Origin: Methylocaldum sp035627495
Lineage (GTDB): Bacteria > Pseudomonadota > Gammaproteobacteria > Methylococcales > Methylococcaceae
Reading direction: 5' to 3'
Length of the DNA stretch: 64,000 nucleotides
NCBI RefSeq assembly: GCF_035627495.1
Contig: NZ_DASPLO010000161.1
Location: forward strand, 1 to 64,000
The notes below the pieces were generated by a model, which was given only the letters and a program-made list of their open reading frames with translations, ran no database searches and had not been told where the DNA came from. Within the stretch, counting starts at the first letter, position 1; each line of letters starts with the position of its first letter. Shown here in pieces: positions 36,535-46,704 of the stretch. Both the position numbers and the translations under genes were made by a program.

Positions 36535-39500
36535 CTAGTGGTGAGCTTCGGTTTGCGTTTTGGCCTTCTGCATCTTTTCGAGCGCCTTTCGGTAATCGAC
36601 TGGCATAATCTTGACGAAACGTGGTGCGTAAGCCGACCAGTTTTCGAGGATCTGCTTCGCGCGTCCGCTGCCGGTATAACGACGGTGCTTCTCGATCAGG
36701 GTGCGGAGGCGCTGAACGTCGTGGCGGGTCATATCGTGCATGATGTCCACCATCCCGTGCGTTTCCAGATCGCCGCCCTGGTGATCCAGATTTTCCAGAG
36801 CGATGTCCTCGGCCAAAATCGGTTCCAGTTCGACCATGGCCAAGTTGCACCGGTGTTCGAAATCGCCTGTCTCGTCGAGCACATAGGCGACACCGCCCGA
36901 CATGCCCGCGGCGAAATTGCGGCCCGTTGAGCCCAGAACCACGATGATGCCCCCGGTCATGTATTCGCAGCCGTGATCGCCGACGCCTTCGACGACGGCA
37001 ATGGCTCCGGAGTTCCGCACCGCGAAGCGCTCTCCCGCCACACCGCGGAAATAGCATTCGCCCCCGATGGCGCCGTACAGCACGGTGTTGCCGACGATAA
37101 TATTTTCCTCGGGTACGACCGGAGATTCCGGGGACGGATAGATGGCGATACGTCCGCCCGATAATCCTTTCCCGACGTAGTCGTTGGCTTCGCCCTCAAG
37201 TTCCAGGGTGATTCCGGCCGCGAGGAAGGCGCCGAAGCTTTGTCCGGCCGTTCCTTTCATGCGCACGTAGATGGTGTCTTCAGGCAAACCGGCATGGCCA
37301 TGACGCTTGGCTAATTCGCCGGACAGCATGGCGCCGACCGTACGGTTGAAGTTGCGGACGCCCATTTCAATGCGAACCGGCTTGCGTTCGTCGAGAGCAG
37401 GGCGGGCCAGTTCGATCAGCTTATGATCCAGAGCCTTCTCCAGCCCGTGATCCTGGGGCTCGCAATTGGAGATGGCCACGCCTGGCGCAGCTTCCGGCCG
37501 GTACAGGATACGGGACAGATCGACCTTGGCGGCTTTCCAGTGGTTGATGGCCTTACACATGTCGAGCTTGTCGGAGCGCCCGATCATCTCCTCGAAGCTG
37601 CGGAAACCGAGCTTGGCCATCAGTTGGCGCACTTCCTCGGCGATGAAGAAGAAGAAATTGACCACATGCTCCGGTTGTCCGGTAAAGCGTTTGCGGAGTT
37701 CCGGGTCCTGGGTCGCAACACCCACGGGGCAGGTGTTCAGATGGCATTTGCGCATCATGATGCAGCCTTCGACGATCAACGGCGCCGTGGCGAAGCCGAA
37801 CTCGTCCGCACCCAAAAGCGCGCCGATCACGACATCGCGCCCGGTGCGCATGCCGCCGTCGGCCTGTACGCAGATGCGTCCGCGCAGTTTGTTCAAGACC
37901 AAGGTTTGGTGGGTCTCGGCCAAGCCGATTTCCCAAGGCAGACCCGCGTGCTTGATCGAGGTGATCGGGCTGGCGCCGGTGCCACCGTCGTAACCGGCGA
38001 TGGTCACATGATCGGCATGGGCTTTGGCCACGCCCGCGGCGATCGTGCCGACGCCGACTTCGGAGACCAGCTTGACGCTGATGCGCGCGGCCGGATTGAC
38101 GTTCTTGAGATCGTGAATGAGCTGCGCCAAGTCTTCGATGGAATAGATATCGTGGTGCGGCGGCGGGGAAATGAGACCCACCCCCGGCGTGGAGTGCCGC
38201 ACCTTGGCGATGATGGCGTCCACCTTGTGACCGGGCAGCTGGCCACCTTCGCCGGGCTTGGCGCCCTGAGAAATTTTGATTTGCAGATCGTCGGCATTGA
38301 CCAGATATTCGGCGGTTACGCCAAAGCGGCCCGACGCCACCTGCTTGATGGCCGAGCGCATGGAATCGCCGTTGGGCAACGGTTTGAAGCGTTCCGACAA
38401 TTCGCCGCCTTCTCCGGTATTGGATTTGCCGCCGATGCGGTTCATGGCGATCGCCAGCGTGGTATGGGCTTCGTAGGAAATGGAGCCGAACGACATGGCG
38501 CCGGTGGCAAAGCGCTTGACGATCTCTTTGACCGGCTCCACTTCATCCAGCGGCACGGACTCCCGTTCGTCGAAATTGAAGTCCATCAAGCCGCGCAATG
38601 TGAGCAAACGCTCGCTTTGTTGGTTAATCGAGCGGGTGTAGTCCAGATAGGTTTCCCAGCTGTTGGTGCGCGTGGCGTGCTGCAGCTTGGAAATGGTCTC
38701 CGGGGTCCATACATGATCTTCGCCGCGAACCCGGTAGGCGTATTCGCCGCCCACGTCCAAGGCATTCCGGTACAGCGGGGCATCGCTGAAGGCCAGCCGA
38801 TGCCGGCGCATGGTTTCCTCGGCGATCTCTCTCAGTCCCGCGCCGCCGATCGTGCAGATGGTGCCGGTGAAATACTCGTCCAGGAACTCTTCGCTCAAGC
38901 CCACGGCGTTGAAGATTTGAGCGCCGCAGTACGACTGATAGGTCGAGATGCCCATCTTGGACATGATCTTGAGCAGGGCTTTCCCGATGGCCTTGATATA
39001 GCGCTTGTGCACCTCGTCTTCGGATAGCTGTTCCGGCAGCTTCTCGCGCAGGTCGGACAGGCTGTCGAAAGCCAGATACGGATTGACGGCTTCGGCGCCG
39101 TAGCCTGCCAGCAGCGCGAAATGGTGTACTTCGCGCGCCTCTCCGGTTTCCACGACCAGGCCAACCTTGGTGCGGAGACCCGTGCGGGTCAAGTGATAAT
39201 GTACCGCTGAGGTTGCGAGGAGGGCTGGGATGGCGATGTGCTCCGCATCGATGTCCCGATCGGACAGCACGAGAATGTTGTTGCCCTCGTGCACGGCCAG
39301 TTCCGCACGCGCACACAGCGCTTTCAGTGCGGGTTCCATGCCGCCGGCGCCGGTGTCGGCCGAGTAGCAGAAGCTCACGGTTTTGGTCTTGAAAGCGCCC
39401 CCGGTGCGGGCTTCGATGCGGCGGATCTTCTCCAGGTCCTGATTGGTAAGGATCGGCTGATGCACTTCCAGCCGCTTATGGCTGCCGCCATTGTGAAGCG

Positions 39501-41166
39501 CCAACAAATTCGGCCGTGGACCGATGTGGGACACCAGCGACATGACCAGCTCTTCGCGGATCGGGTCGATGGCGGGGTTAGTGACCTGCGCGAAGCCCTG
39601 CTTGAAGTAGTCGTAAAGCAATCGCGAGCGGCTGGAGAGCACCGCGAGCGCCGCATCGATACCCATGGAGCCGACCGGCTCCTGGCCGCTCAAGGCCATG
39701 GGCGTCAGGAAGAATTTGATGTCTTCCTGGGTGTAGCCGAACGCTTGCTGCCGGTCAAGAAGGGTCTGCGAGTCGGGTGGCATGGCGGCGACTTCGGCCG
39801 GCAGCTTCTCCAATTGGATTTGGGTGTCGTTGAGCCACTGCTGGTAAGGTTCGCGATTCGCCAGTTCCGATTTGATTTCGCCATCGTCGATGATGCGGCC
39901 CTGTTCGAGGTCGATCAGGAACATCTTGCCGGGCTGCAAGCGCCATTTCTTGACGATCTTATGTTCCGGAATGGTCAGCACGCCCATCTCGGAGGCCATG
40001 ACGACGGTGTCGTCGTCGGTGATGAGATAGCGCGCGGGACGCAGCCCGTTACGGTCGAGGGTGGCGCCGATTTGCCGTCCGTCGGTGAAGGCCACGGCAG
40101 CCGGACCGTCCCACGGTTCCATCAGAGCGGAATAGTATTCGTAAAAGGCGCGGCGGTTTTCGTCCATTAGGGGGTTGCCCGCCCAGGCTTCCGGAATCAG
40201 CAGCATCATGGCGTGGACCAGCGAGTAGCCGCCCATGACCAGAAGTTCCAGCGCATTATCGAAGCTGGCGGAATCGGACTTGCCATCGGCAATCAACGGC
40301 CAAATCTTGTCGAGATCTTCGCCTAGAATTTCGGACGACATCGAATGACGCCGGGCGGCCATCCAGTTGATGTTGCCGCGCAAGGTATTGATTTCACCGT
40401 TGTGGGCAATCATCCGGAAGGGATGGGCCAGATCCCAGGTCGGGAACGTGTTGGTGGAGAAGCGTTGGTGCACCAACGCGAGCGCCGATACCATCTTCTC
40501 GTCGCCGAGGTCGCGATAGAACACGCCGACTTGGTCTGCCAGCAGCATGCCCTTGTAAACCAAGGTGCGGGACGAGAACGAGGGAATGTAGAACATCTTG
40601 CCTTCGGCAAGGTTCAGGTCGCGAATTCTCTTGTCGATCTGTTTGCGGATGACGAACAGCTTGCGCTCGAAGGCGTCCTGATCTTTGCAGCTTTCCGACC
40701 GTCCGACGAAGACTTGGCGGATTACAGGCTCGATGGCTTTGACCGATTCGCCGAGCGCCGAGCTGTCTACCGGAACATCGCGCCAGCCAATTACGGTTTG
40801 GCCCTCGGCGCGGATGAAATCTTCGACAATGGTTTCGCAGGTTGCGCGATGTTCCGGGGTGCGTGGCAGAAACAGCATGCCGACGCCGTAGTAGCCGTAA
40901 TCCGGAAGGGCGATGTCGAGTGCCGAGCACTCGTCGCGGAGAAAAGCATCCGGCGTTTGAATGAGAATGCCCGCGCCGTCGCCCGCCAATGGGTCGGCGC
41001 CTACCGCTCCGCGGTGAGTCAGGTTTCTTAGGATTTCCAGCCCCTTACAGACGATGTCGTGGCTTTTTTGGCCCTTGATGTGAGCGATGAAACCTACGCC
41101 GCAAGCGTCATGTTCGTTGCGTGGGTCGTATAGACCTTGCTTGGCGGGTATGGCGTTGAAACTCAT
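36535..41166 (-). CDS. gltB: Glutamate synthase large subunit GltB
   Basis: A 1543-residue enzyme that makes two glutamates from glutamine and 2-oxoglutarate. The glutaminase domain starts at Cys22 (HDACGVGFIAH) after a short propeptide that is cut off to free the cysteine. The central domain, the FMN-binding synthase barrel (ANTGEGGE-like block SNTGEGGELSERF, QGAKPGEGGQLPGHKV, CHLNTCPVGVATQDP with the 3Fe-4S cysteines) and the beta-helix C-domain (GEANDYVGKGLSGG, GVAGERFAVRNSGA) follow in order. The length is normal for the bacterial alpha subunit (about 1480-1550). Confidence 0.98.
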   Translation of the reverse strand: MSFNAIPAKQGLYDPRNEHDACGVGFIAHIKGQKSHDIVCKGLEILRNLTHRGAVGADPLAGDGAGILIQTPDAFLRDECSALDIALPDYGYYGVGMLFLPRTPEHRATCETIVEDFIRAEGQTVIGWRDVPVDSSALGESVKAIEPVIRQVFVGRSESCKDQDAFERKLFVIRKQIDKRIRDLNLAEGKMFYIPSFSSRTLVYKGMLLADQVGVFYRDLGDEKMVSALALVHQRFSTNTFPTWDLAHPFRMIAHNGEINTLRGNINWMAARRHSMSSEILGEDLDKIWPLIADGKSDSASFDNALELLVMGGYSLVHAMMLLIPEAWAGNPLMDENRRAFYEYYSALMEPWDGPAAVAFTDGRQIGATLDRNGLRPARYLITDDDTVVMASEMGVLTIPEHKIVKKWRLQPGKMFLIDLEQGRIIDDGEIKSELANREPYQQWLNDTQIQLEKLPAEVAAMPPDSQTLLDRQQAFGYTQEDIKFFLTPMALSGQEPVGSMGIDAALAVLSSRSRLLYDYFKQGFAQVTNPAIDPIREELVMSLVSHIGPRPNLLALHNGGSHKRLEVHQPILTNQDLEKIRRIEARTGGAFKTKTVSFCYSADTGAGGMEPALKALCARAELAVHEGNNILVLSDRDIDAEHIAIPALLATSAVHYHLTRTGLRTKVGLVVETGEAREVHHFALLAGYGAEAVNPYLAFDSLSDLREKLPEQLSEDEVHKRYIKAIGKALLKIMSKMGISTYQSYCGAQIFNAVGLSEEFLDEYFTGTICTIGGAGLREIAEETMRRHRLAFSDAPLYRNALDVGGEYAYRVRGEDHVWTPETISKLQHATRTNSWETYLDYTRSINQQSERLLTLRGLMDFNFDERESVPLDEVEPVKEIVKRFATGAMSFGSISYEAHTTLAIAMNRIGGKSNTGEGGELSERFKPLPNGDSMRSAIKQVASGRFGVTAEYLVNADDLQIKISQGAKPGEGGQLPGHKVDAIIAKVRHSTPGVGLISPPPHHDIYSIEDLAQLIHDLKNVNPAARISVKLVSEVGVGTIAAGVAKAHADHVTIAGYDGGTGASPITSIKHAGLPWEIGLAETHQTLVLNKLRGRICVQADGGMRTGRDVVIGALLGADEFGFATAPLIVEGCIMMRKCHLNTCPVGVATQDPELRKRFTGQPEHVVNFFFFIAEEVRQLMAKLGFRSFEEMIGRSDKLDMCKAINHWKAAKVDLSRILYRPEAAPGVAISNCEPQDHGLEKALDHKLIELARPALDERKPVRIEMGVRNFNRTVGAMLSGELAKRHGHAGLPEDTIYVRMKGTAGQSFGAFLAAGITLELEGEANDYVGKGLSGGRIAIYPSPESPVVPEENIIVGNTVLYGAIGGECYFRGVAGERFAVRNSGAIAVVEGVGDHGCEYMTGGIIVVLGSTGRNFAAGMSGGVAYVLDETGDFEHRCNLAMVELEPILAEDIALENLDHQGGDLETHGMVDIMHDMTRHDVQRLRTLIEKHRRYTGSGRAKQILENWSAYAPRFVKIMPVDYRKALEKMQKAKTQTEAHH

Positions 41167-41590
41167 GGTATACCTCTGTCAGGGGTGTGGTCTTTCTATT
41201 GCCGGTTCGCGGTTTACAAGAGAATGAATAATGCGGTTCCAGTAGTGGACCGCCGCGGCCGTCAAGAATTCGTGTTCGCAGTTACTTTTTGGGGTGTCCG
41301 AAATGACGACGTGAGGCCGCCCTTTAGCCAAATGGGCAAGAAATATAAAGAATCCGGCGGGTCTTTTCAAGGGCGCCCCCGCTGTGCGCTTGGCGCTTAG
41401 CACAAATGCGGCAAAATAAATTTGTTTCGGTGCGGAGATTGATCTCGTTCGCCGCTTGACCATCTGTCCCCGAAGCGGCGATAAGAGGCCAGTATTGCTT
41501 GCCGAGCCCGGTTGCCTTTACTTTATTGCCGGAAAATTACGACGGTTCCGCAACAAGGTGGAGCATGCGCGCTAACCATGGGGAATTAGA
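41167..41590. other. 424-bp divergent gap between gltB and the UbiF-like gene
   Basis: It must hold the promoters of both genes. I see no convincing sigma-70 or sigma-54 box and no open frame with coding character. The GC content drops in parts. Confidence 0.4.
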
Positions 41591-42808
41591 ATGACCGAAA
41601 AATATGACGTGATCATTGTGGGCGGCGGCATGGTCGGAGCCACCTTGGGCTGCGGCCTCGGAGGAAGTCACCTGCGAGTGGCCGTAATTGAGGATGCCCC
41701 GCCGCCGGCTTTTGCGCCGGAGCAAGCCCACGACCTTCGGGTATCCGCGGTCAGTGTCGCATCCGCCAGCATTCTTAAGACGGTGGGTGCCTGGAAAGGC
41801 ATCGCTTCGCGTCGATTCTGTCCATTCCGGAGGATGCGGGTGTGGGAGCGGTCGGGTGATGTCGAATTTCGCAGCGAGGACATCAACGAGCCGGTTTTGG
41901 GATATATCGTCGAAAACCGAGTGATCCAGTTGGCCTTGCTTGATCGTCTAGTCGAGTTTCCCAATATCGATTTTCTCTGCCCGGTCAAAACCAAGATGAT
42001 CGATTACGGGCCGCAAGGCTCGACCGTCGAATTGGAGGACGGCCGCGTCTTATCGGCGCGTTTGTTGGTCGCGGCAGATGGCGGCTATTCCCGGGTGCGG
42101 CAAGTGGCCGGCATGGGCGTAAGCGGTTGGGATTACGAGCAGCACGCCCTGGTGCTGACGGTGGAAACCGCATACGGCCAGCAGGACATCACGTGGCAAC
42201 GGTTTACGCCCAAAGGCCCGCAGGCATTCTTGCCGCTGGACGGGCCCCATGCGTCTCTCGTTTGGTACGAGGCGCCGGAGGAAGTCAGGCGCCTGAAAGC
42301 TTTGCCGGACGACGTTCTTCTCCGGGAACTAATCTCCGTTTTTCCCACCGCCCTGGGCGATATCAACCGGATCACGGCGAAAGGCAGTTTCCCGCTCAAG
42401 CGTCAACACGCATTGAGTTACAGTAAGGAGGGCGTGGCTCTGATTGGCGATGCGGCCCACATGATTCACCCGTTGGCGGGACAGGGCGTGAATATCGGTC
42501 TTCTGGACGCCGCGGCGCTGGCACAGGTGCTGGTCGGCGCCCACAGAAATGGCCAAGACATCGGTTCGATCAATACGCTACAAGCCTACGAAAGCATGCG
42601 TCGCAGCAACAATTTGATCATGATGACGGCTATGGATATGTTCTATCGCGTGTTCGGGACCGCGAACCGCCCGTTGCGATTTGTCCGGAATTTGGGATTG
42701 GGTTTGGCGGAGCGCGTAACGCCCGCCAAAAAAATAGTGATGCGGTATGCGATGGGCTTGGGCGGCCAACTCCCGAATTTAGCGCGTGGCGAAGCCATTT
42801 TGGGCTGA
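41591..42808 (+). CDS. ubiF: UbiF/UbiH-family FAD-dependent ubiquinone-ring hydroxylase
   Basis: A 405-residue flavin monooxygenase. The FAD motif is VIIVGGGMVGATLGCGL; the second FAD motif is GDAAHMIHPLAGQGVNIGL. DLRVSAVSVASASILK, RRMRVWERSG, WQRFTPKGPQAFLPL and PLRFVRNLGLGLAERV agree block by block with UbiF, which hydroxylates C6 of the ubiquinone ring. UbiH, UbiI and UbiM are close relatives, so the exact position is inferred. It stands alone, with its own promoter region upstream. Confidence 0.8.
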   Translation: MTEKYDVIIVGGGMVGATLGCGLGGSHLRVAVIEDAPPPAFAPEQAHDLRVSAVSVASASILKTVGAWKGIASRRFCPFRRMRVWERSGDVEFRSEDINEPVLGYIVENRVIQLALLDRLVEFPNIDFLCPVKTKMIDYGPQGSTVELEDGRVLSARLLVAADGGYSRVRQVAGMGVSGWDYEQHALVLTVETAYGQQDITWQRFTPKGPQAFLPLDGPHASLVWYEAPEEVRRLKALPDDVLLRELISVFPTALGDINRITAKGSFPLKRQHALSYSKEGVALIGDAAHMIHPLAGQGVNIGLLDAAALAQVLVGAHRNGQDIGSINTLQAYESMRRSNNLIMMTAMDMFYRVFGTANRPLRFVRNLGLGLAERVTPAKKIVMRYAMGLGGQLPNLARGEAILG

Positions 42809-42959
42809 ATGAGGGATGACCTGGAATGGGCAATGACATCTATCCTTGCGGCTCGGGCGCGATGAGTTTGCTATAGTACCCGTGGCAATTTTCAGTACAT
42901 TTGTTCCTGATGCTATTGCTAAGACATTGATTAACCTCCCTATGCGAGTGAAACGACTT

Positions 42960-43349
42960 ATGGTCAAAAAGCTATCTGTATTTCTTTGCACCGTATTCGC
43001 TCTGAGCGGCTGCGCAACGTATACCGGATGGGAGCCGGTGGTGGATACCTATAACGATCCGAATGCGTATCGGCTACAGCAGGACCAGGCGGAATGCAAA
43101 ATGCTGGCTCGCCAGGCGGGCAGCACCGGAACGGAGGCGGCGAAAGGGGTCGCTGCAGGCGCATTGTTGGGTGCCGCGGCGGGTGCCGCCATCGGCGCGG
43201 TAGCGGGCAATCCCGGCGGCGGTGCGGCGGTCGGCGCAGCCGCGGGCGGTATCGGCGGCGGTGCTCACACTGGTGTTTCGGGCGACGATCAATATAAGCG
43301 CGCTTACATCAACTGCCTCCGCAATCGGGGACACAGAGTCGTTAATTAG
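42960..43349 (+). CDS. Glycine-zipper outer-membrane lipoprotein
   Basis: A 129-residue protein. A lipoprotein signal ends LSGC, giving a mature N-terminal Cys19. The middle repeats Gly/Ala triplets (GALLGAAAGAAIGAVAG, then GGGAAVGAAAGGIGGG), a glycine zipper that forms tight helices in membranes. The C-terminus has DDQYKRAYINCLRNRGH, common in small lipoproteins of this type. ATG 42960 is chosen since the signal begins there; an earlier in-frame start gives no signal. A strong terminator follows. Confidence 0.82.
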   Translation: MVKKLSVFLCTVFALSGCATYTGWEPVVDTYNDPNAYRLQQDQAECKMLARQAGSTGTEAAKGVAAGALLGAAAGAAIGAVAGNPGGGAAVGAAAGGIGGGAHTGVSGDDQYKRAYINCLRNRGHRVVN

Positions 43350-43371
43350 TAAGCCGATCGGTCTAAACACA

Positions 43372-43417
43372 AACAATCCCGCCGTTGTGCTCCGGGCACC
43401 GGCGGGATTGTTTTTTT
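43372..43417 (+). terminator. Strong intrinsic terminator after the glycine-zipper lipoprotein gene
   Basis: A perfect 13-bp stem (AACAATCCCGCCG with CGGCGGGATTGTT) with a 15-nt loop is followed directly by a run of seven T. It lies 23 bp after the lipoprotein stop and is the clearest Rho-independent terminator in the window. Confidence 0.92.
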
Positions 43418-43462
43418 GCGTTTGCCGCTATAAGGCGTAAACCTGTCCGAGAAGGTGCCACC

Positions 43463-45004
43463 ATGTCGTCGTTGATTCATGCTCTCCGGGAAAGCGCCCG
43501 GCTTTATCCTGACCGGCCCGCGGTAATCCTCGGCTCCCAGATCATCGATCATGCCACTATGGGCGATCGATCGGATCGCATGGCGGCGGCTTTGGCGGCT
43601 CGAGGCGTGGCCAAAGGGGACCGGGTTGCGCTTTATTGTCCCAATTCGGCGGAATTTGCCATCGCCTACACCGGCATCGTGAAAGCCGGGGCGACCGTCG
43701 TTCCGATCAATCTGCTGCTGAACACGGAAGAGATCGGCTTCATTCTTAACGATTCCGGCGCCAAGGGCTTGATCTTTCATCAGGCCTTTTCGAAACAGAC
43801 GGAATCCGTGCTTCAGGCGGCGCCAGGAATAGAGTTTCGCGTGTCCGTAGGCGGCGAGGCTGAAGGCGCCGTGGCGTTTGAAGCTTTTCTGGACTCGGAT
43901 GCTCCGATACCGGAGATCGATTGCGATCCGCAAGAGGATCTTGTCGTCATTCTCTACACCTCGGGCACCACCGGGCGTCCCAAGGGGGCGATGCTGACCC
44001 ATGGAAATCTGGTCGCCAATACCCGAAGTGTCCGCGAGGCCATGCATTGGCGTCCGGGCAAGGATGTCGTGCTATTGGTTTTGCCGATGTTCCATGCGTT
44101 CGCGGCCACCGTAGGCATGCTCACGCCCTTGACCAACGGCTGTGCGTTCGTTCCGCTGCCGCGATTCGAGCCCGATCAGGTCGCCGACGCCATCCACGCC
44201 AGTCGAGCCACGATTTTTCTGGGCGTACCCAGCATGTATACCGTATTGTTGCGCCTCAGGGACGAGCGTGTGCCGCTGCTTTCCTCCGTACGTTATTGCG
44301 TTTCCGGCGGCGCCGCGCTTCCGGTCGACGTGCTGCGGCGCTTCGAAGAAAAATTCAACATCAGGATCTACGAGGGCGACGGGCCGACCGAATGTTCGCC
44401 CGTGACCTGCGTAAACCCTATCGACGGCTTCATCAAACCGGGAACGGTGGGCTTGCCGGTACCGGGAGTCGAAATGAAAATCCTCGATGAGGATGGGCGC
44501 GAGTTGCCGTGCGGCGAGGTCGGCGAGATTGCCGTACGCGGTGCCAGCGTGATGAATGGATATTGGAAGCAACCGGAAGCGACTTCCGAAGTGTTCCGCG
44601 GCGAATGGTTTCTAACGGGTGACCTGGGGACGCGGGACGAAGACGGCTATTTCAGCATCGTCGATCGCAAGAAGGATCTGATCATCGTCAACGGCATGAA
44701 TGTCTACCCTCGCATGATCGAGGAGGTGCTCTACCGCTTTCCGCCGATCCGCGAGGCGGCGGTGGTCGGCGAGCCGCATGATTTGCATGGCGAGATTCCG
44801 GTCGCGTATATCGCCAGCGATGAATCGAGGCCCACGACCGAAGCCGAAGTCCGCGCTTTTTGCCGGGAGCATCTCGGGCGCCACCAAGTTCCCCGTAAGA
44901 TCGTCTTTCTCCCGGAATTGCCGAAAAATGGCGCGGGCAAGATCCTCAAGCGACAACTTCGGAAACACGGCGAAATCGAGCGCGGCGTGCAGGATCTCGA
45001 ATAA
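43463..45004 (+). CDS. AMP-forming long-chain acyl-CoA synthetase
   Basis: A 513-residue member of the adenylate-forming family that activates a carboxylic acid with ATP and joins it to CoA. The ATP loop is LYTSGTTGRPKGAM, followed by YEGDGPTECSPV, the WFLTGDLG block, DRKKDLIIVNGMNVYP at the hinge and PKNGAGKILKRQLR with the catalytic Lys near the end. The substrate is not shown by the sequence; long- or medium-chain fatty acid is most likely. ATG 43463 with GAAGGTG upstream is chosen over an earlier in-frame codon that lies inside the terminator. Confidence 0.88.
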   Translation: MSSLIHALRESARLYPDRPAVILGSQIIDHATMGDRSDRMAAALAARGVAKGDRVALYCPNSAEFAIAYTGIVKAGATVVPINLLLNTEEIGFILNDSGAKGLIFHQAFSKQTESVLQAAPGIEFRVSVGGEAEGAVAFEAFLDSDAPIPEIDCDPQEDLVVILYTSGTTGRPKGAMLTHGNLVANTRSVREAMHWRPGKDVVLLVLPMFHAFAATVGMLTPLTNGCAFVPLPRFEPDQVADAIHASRATIFLGVPSMYTVLLRLRDERVPLLSSVRYCVSGGAALPVDVLRRFEEKFNIRIYEGDGPTECSPVTCVNPIDGFIKPGTVGLPVPGVEMKILDEDGRELPCGEVGEIAVRGASVMNGYWKQPEATSEVFRGEWFLTGDLGTRDEDGYFSIVDRKKDLIIVNGMNVYPRMIEEVLYRFPPIREAAVVGEPHDLHGEIPVAYIASDESRPTTEAEVRAFCREHLGRHQVPRKIVFLPELPKNGAGKILKRQLRKHGEIERGVQDLE

Positions 45005-45043
45005 AACCCGCCGAATTTCCCGGCAGCAGAGGTTTCTACCGCC

Positions 45044-46498
45044 TCACTGTTTTCTCCGCTCTTCCTCCTCGGCAAGCAGTTGTTTCAAGCGCTCCTCAAT
45101 GACGGAGTTGAGATAAAAATTATCGCCGGCCGTTTTCTTGGCCAGACGAAGTTGGAGGATGGCGGCGCGGTTTTGTCCCGAAGCGTAATAAGACTCGGCT
45201 ACGTAACGATGCGATTCGGCGTCGTTGCCGAGTTGGCTGTAGGCTTGCGCCATCAGGTTGTAGACCTCCGGCGTGGGTGGGTGACGGCGGGCGTACTCTT
45301 GCAGCAGTTTGCGCGCCTGTTGCGCTTTGCGAGTGGTGAGCAGGGCGCGAACATAGTTGAGTGTTAGCGCCCGGTTGTCCGGAAAGCGCTGTAGCGCCGT
45401 TTCATAAAGCTGGATCGCCCGAGGGTAGCTCTTGGTTTCCAGTTCGGCGGTGGCCAGCGCGTTGACGAAATGGGATTGATCGGGATACGCGTCCATGAGC
45501 TTTTGCAGGATGGGTTTTGCATCCCTCGCCCGCGTATTGGCGATCAAGGCCAAGGCTAACCCATAGGCGGAGACGTCCTGCTGCAGCTTAGTGCCCTGGC
45601 CGCTGACCGCCTTGAAATAATCCAGCGCGCTGCGGGGATTGGCGGCGGTTTGTACCCGAAGTTTGGCGCGGACGATTTGGTACGCGAAGGAATCGGGGTA
45701 TTGCCGGTATGCAAACTGCTCCGCGCGTCCGCGCGTATCCGAGATACGGGATACCGTAACCGGGTGGGTCAGCAGGAATTCGGGCAATTGTCGGCCGGCA
45801 AAGCGGGTGGATTGCTGCATCCGTTCGAAGAACGTCGGCATGGCGCGCGGATCGAAGTCGGATTTCGATAAAATCTGCATGCCGACCCGGTCGGCTTCCG
45901 CCTCGTTGTCGCGGGTGAAATTGATTTGGTACTGAAGACTGGCGGCTTGTGCGGCGATCAAGGCCGCCTGACCTAACTGCCCGGATTTCGCGCCCAGCAG
46001 AACGGCCGCCAGCATGGCGGCGGCGGTGGGCAGCGATAAGCGTCCCGCGGCTTGAAATGTTTGAAGGAGATGCCGCTGGGTAACGTGGGCGATTTCGTGC
46101 GCCAGAACGGAGGCCAGTTCGCTTTCCGCTTCGGAGGTCAGAATCAGCCCGGAGTTGACGCCGATGTATCCGCCGGGTCCGGCGAAGGCGTTGATCGCGG
46201 GCTCGCCGACAACGAAGAAATGGAATGTCTGTGCTGGGGTGTCGCTGGAGGCTGCAAGCTTCTGGCCTATGGATTGGATATAGTCGTTGACTTCCGGATC
46301 CTGGCTGATGTCGAGCTGACTGTGCAATTTGCGGTAAAAGGCTTCGCCGAGTTCCCTTTCCTGCTGTGGCGTCATGAGCGTTCCCGTCGAGTCGCCGATG
46401 TCCGGCAACTCGATATTGTTTTGCGCGAGCGCGGGTTGCAGCGCCAACGAACCCAGGCTGAGAATGAGCAGAGATGCGAGCAGTTTGTCGAATTTCAT
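45044..46498 (-). CDS. bepA: BepA-like periplasmic M48 metalloprotease with TPR repeats
   Basis: A 484-residue periplasmic protein. A signal peptide (LLASLLILSLGSLALQPALAQ, cleaved after ALA) is followed by an M48 peptidase domain with the zinc motif HEIAH (LAHEIAHVTQRH) and the third ligand region NFTRDNEAEADRVG. The C-terminal half is tetratricopeptide repeats (ALATAELETKSYPRAIQLYE). The family checks assembly of the LptD outer-membrane lipopolysaccharide transporter. The ATG at 46498 starts directly with the signal; one 45 bases upstream is in frame. It is divergent from dsrE. Confidence 0.9.
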   Translation of the reverse strand: MKFDKLLASLLILSLGSLALQPALAQNNIELPDIGDSTGTLMTPQQERELGEAFYRKLHSQLDISQDPEVNDYIQSIGQKLAASSDTPAQTFHFFVVGEPAINAFAGPGGYIGVNSGLILTSEAESELASVLAHEIAHVTQRHLLQTFQAAGRLSLPTAAAMLAAVLLGAKSGQLGQAALIAAQAASLQYQINFTRDNEAEADRVGMQILSKSDFDPRAMPTFFERMQQSTRFAGRQLPEFLLTHPVTVSRISDTRGRAEQFAYRQYPDSFAYQIVRAKLRVQTAANPRSALDYFKAVSGQGTKLQQDVSAYGLALALIANTRARDAKPILQKLMDAYPDQSHFVNALATAELETKSYPRAIQLYETALQRFPDNRALTLNYVRALLTTRKAQQARKLLQEYARRHPPTPEVYNLMAQAYSQLGNDAESHRYVAESYYASGQNRAAILQLRLAKKTAGDNFYLNSVIEERLKQLLAEEEERRKQ

Positions 46499-46582
46499 GA
46501 TGTATTTCTGCGCTGTACGCGGCGCGATCGCGGATGAATTCATGATCCTAGAAACGGTAGTCGCACACTTGGGCGCGTAGTG

Positions 46583-46603
46583 GCTTCACCCAAACGGTGA
46601 AGC
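46583..46603. promoter_or_regulatory. Perfect dyad in the bepA-dsrE divergent gap
   Basis: GCTTCACC and GGTGAAGC flank five bases (CAAAC). Its position between two divergent start regions, with no T run, fits an operator more than a terminator. The regulator is unknown. Confidence 0.4.
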
Positions 46604-46704
46604 GGGTAGAAGATAGGACAGTCTAGTCATCTAAGCGGTCAATTGCCGTTTCTAGGATGATGTGCGATTGCTCGATGAACCGGTTTCCGGAAGAGTGTTA
46701 GGAG

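Noticed and set aside
37423..39027. 534-codon open frame opposite gltB
   Set aside because: Antisense shadow of gltB in a GC-rich frame, with no family motif.
43385..43462. Upstream extension of the acyl-CoA synthetase
   Set aside because: It would translate the terminator hairpin of the preceding gene; ATG 43463 has a good ribosome site.
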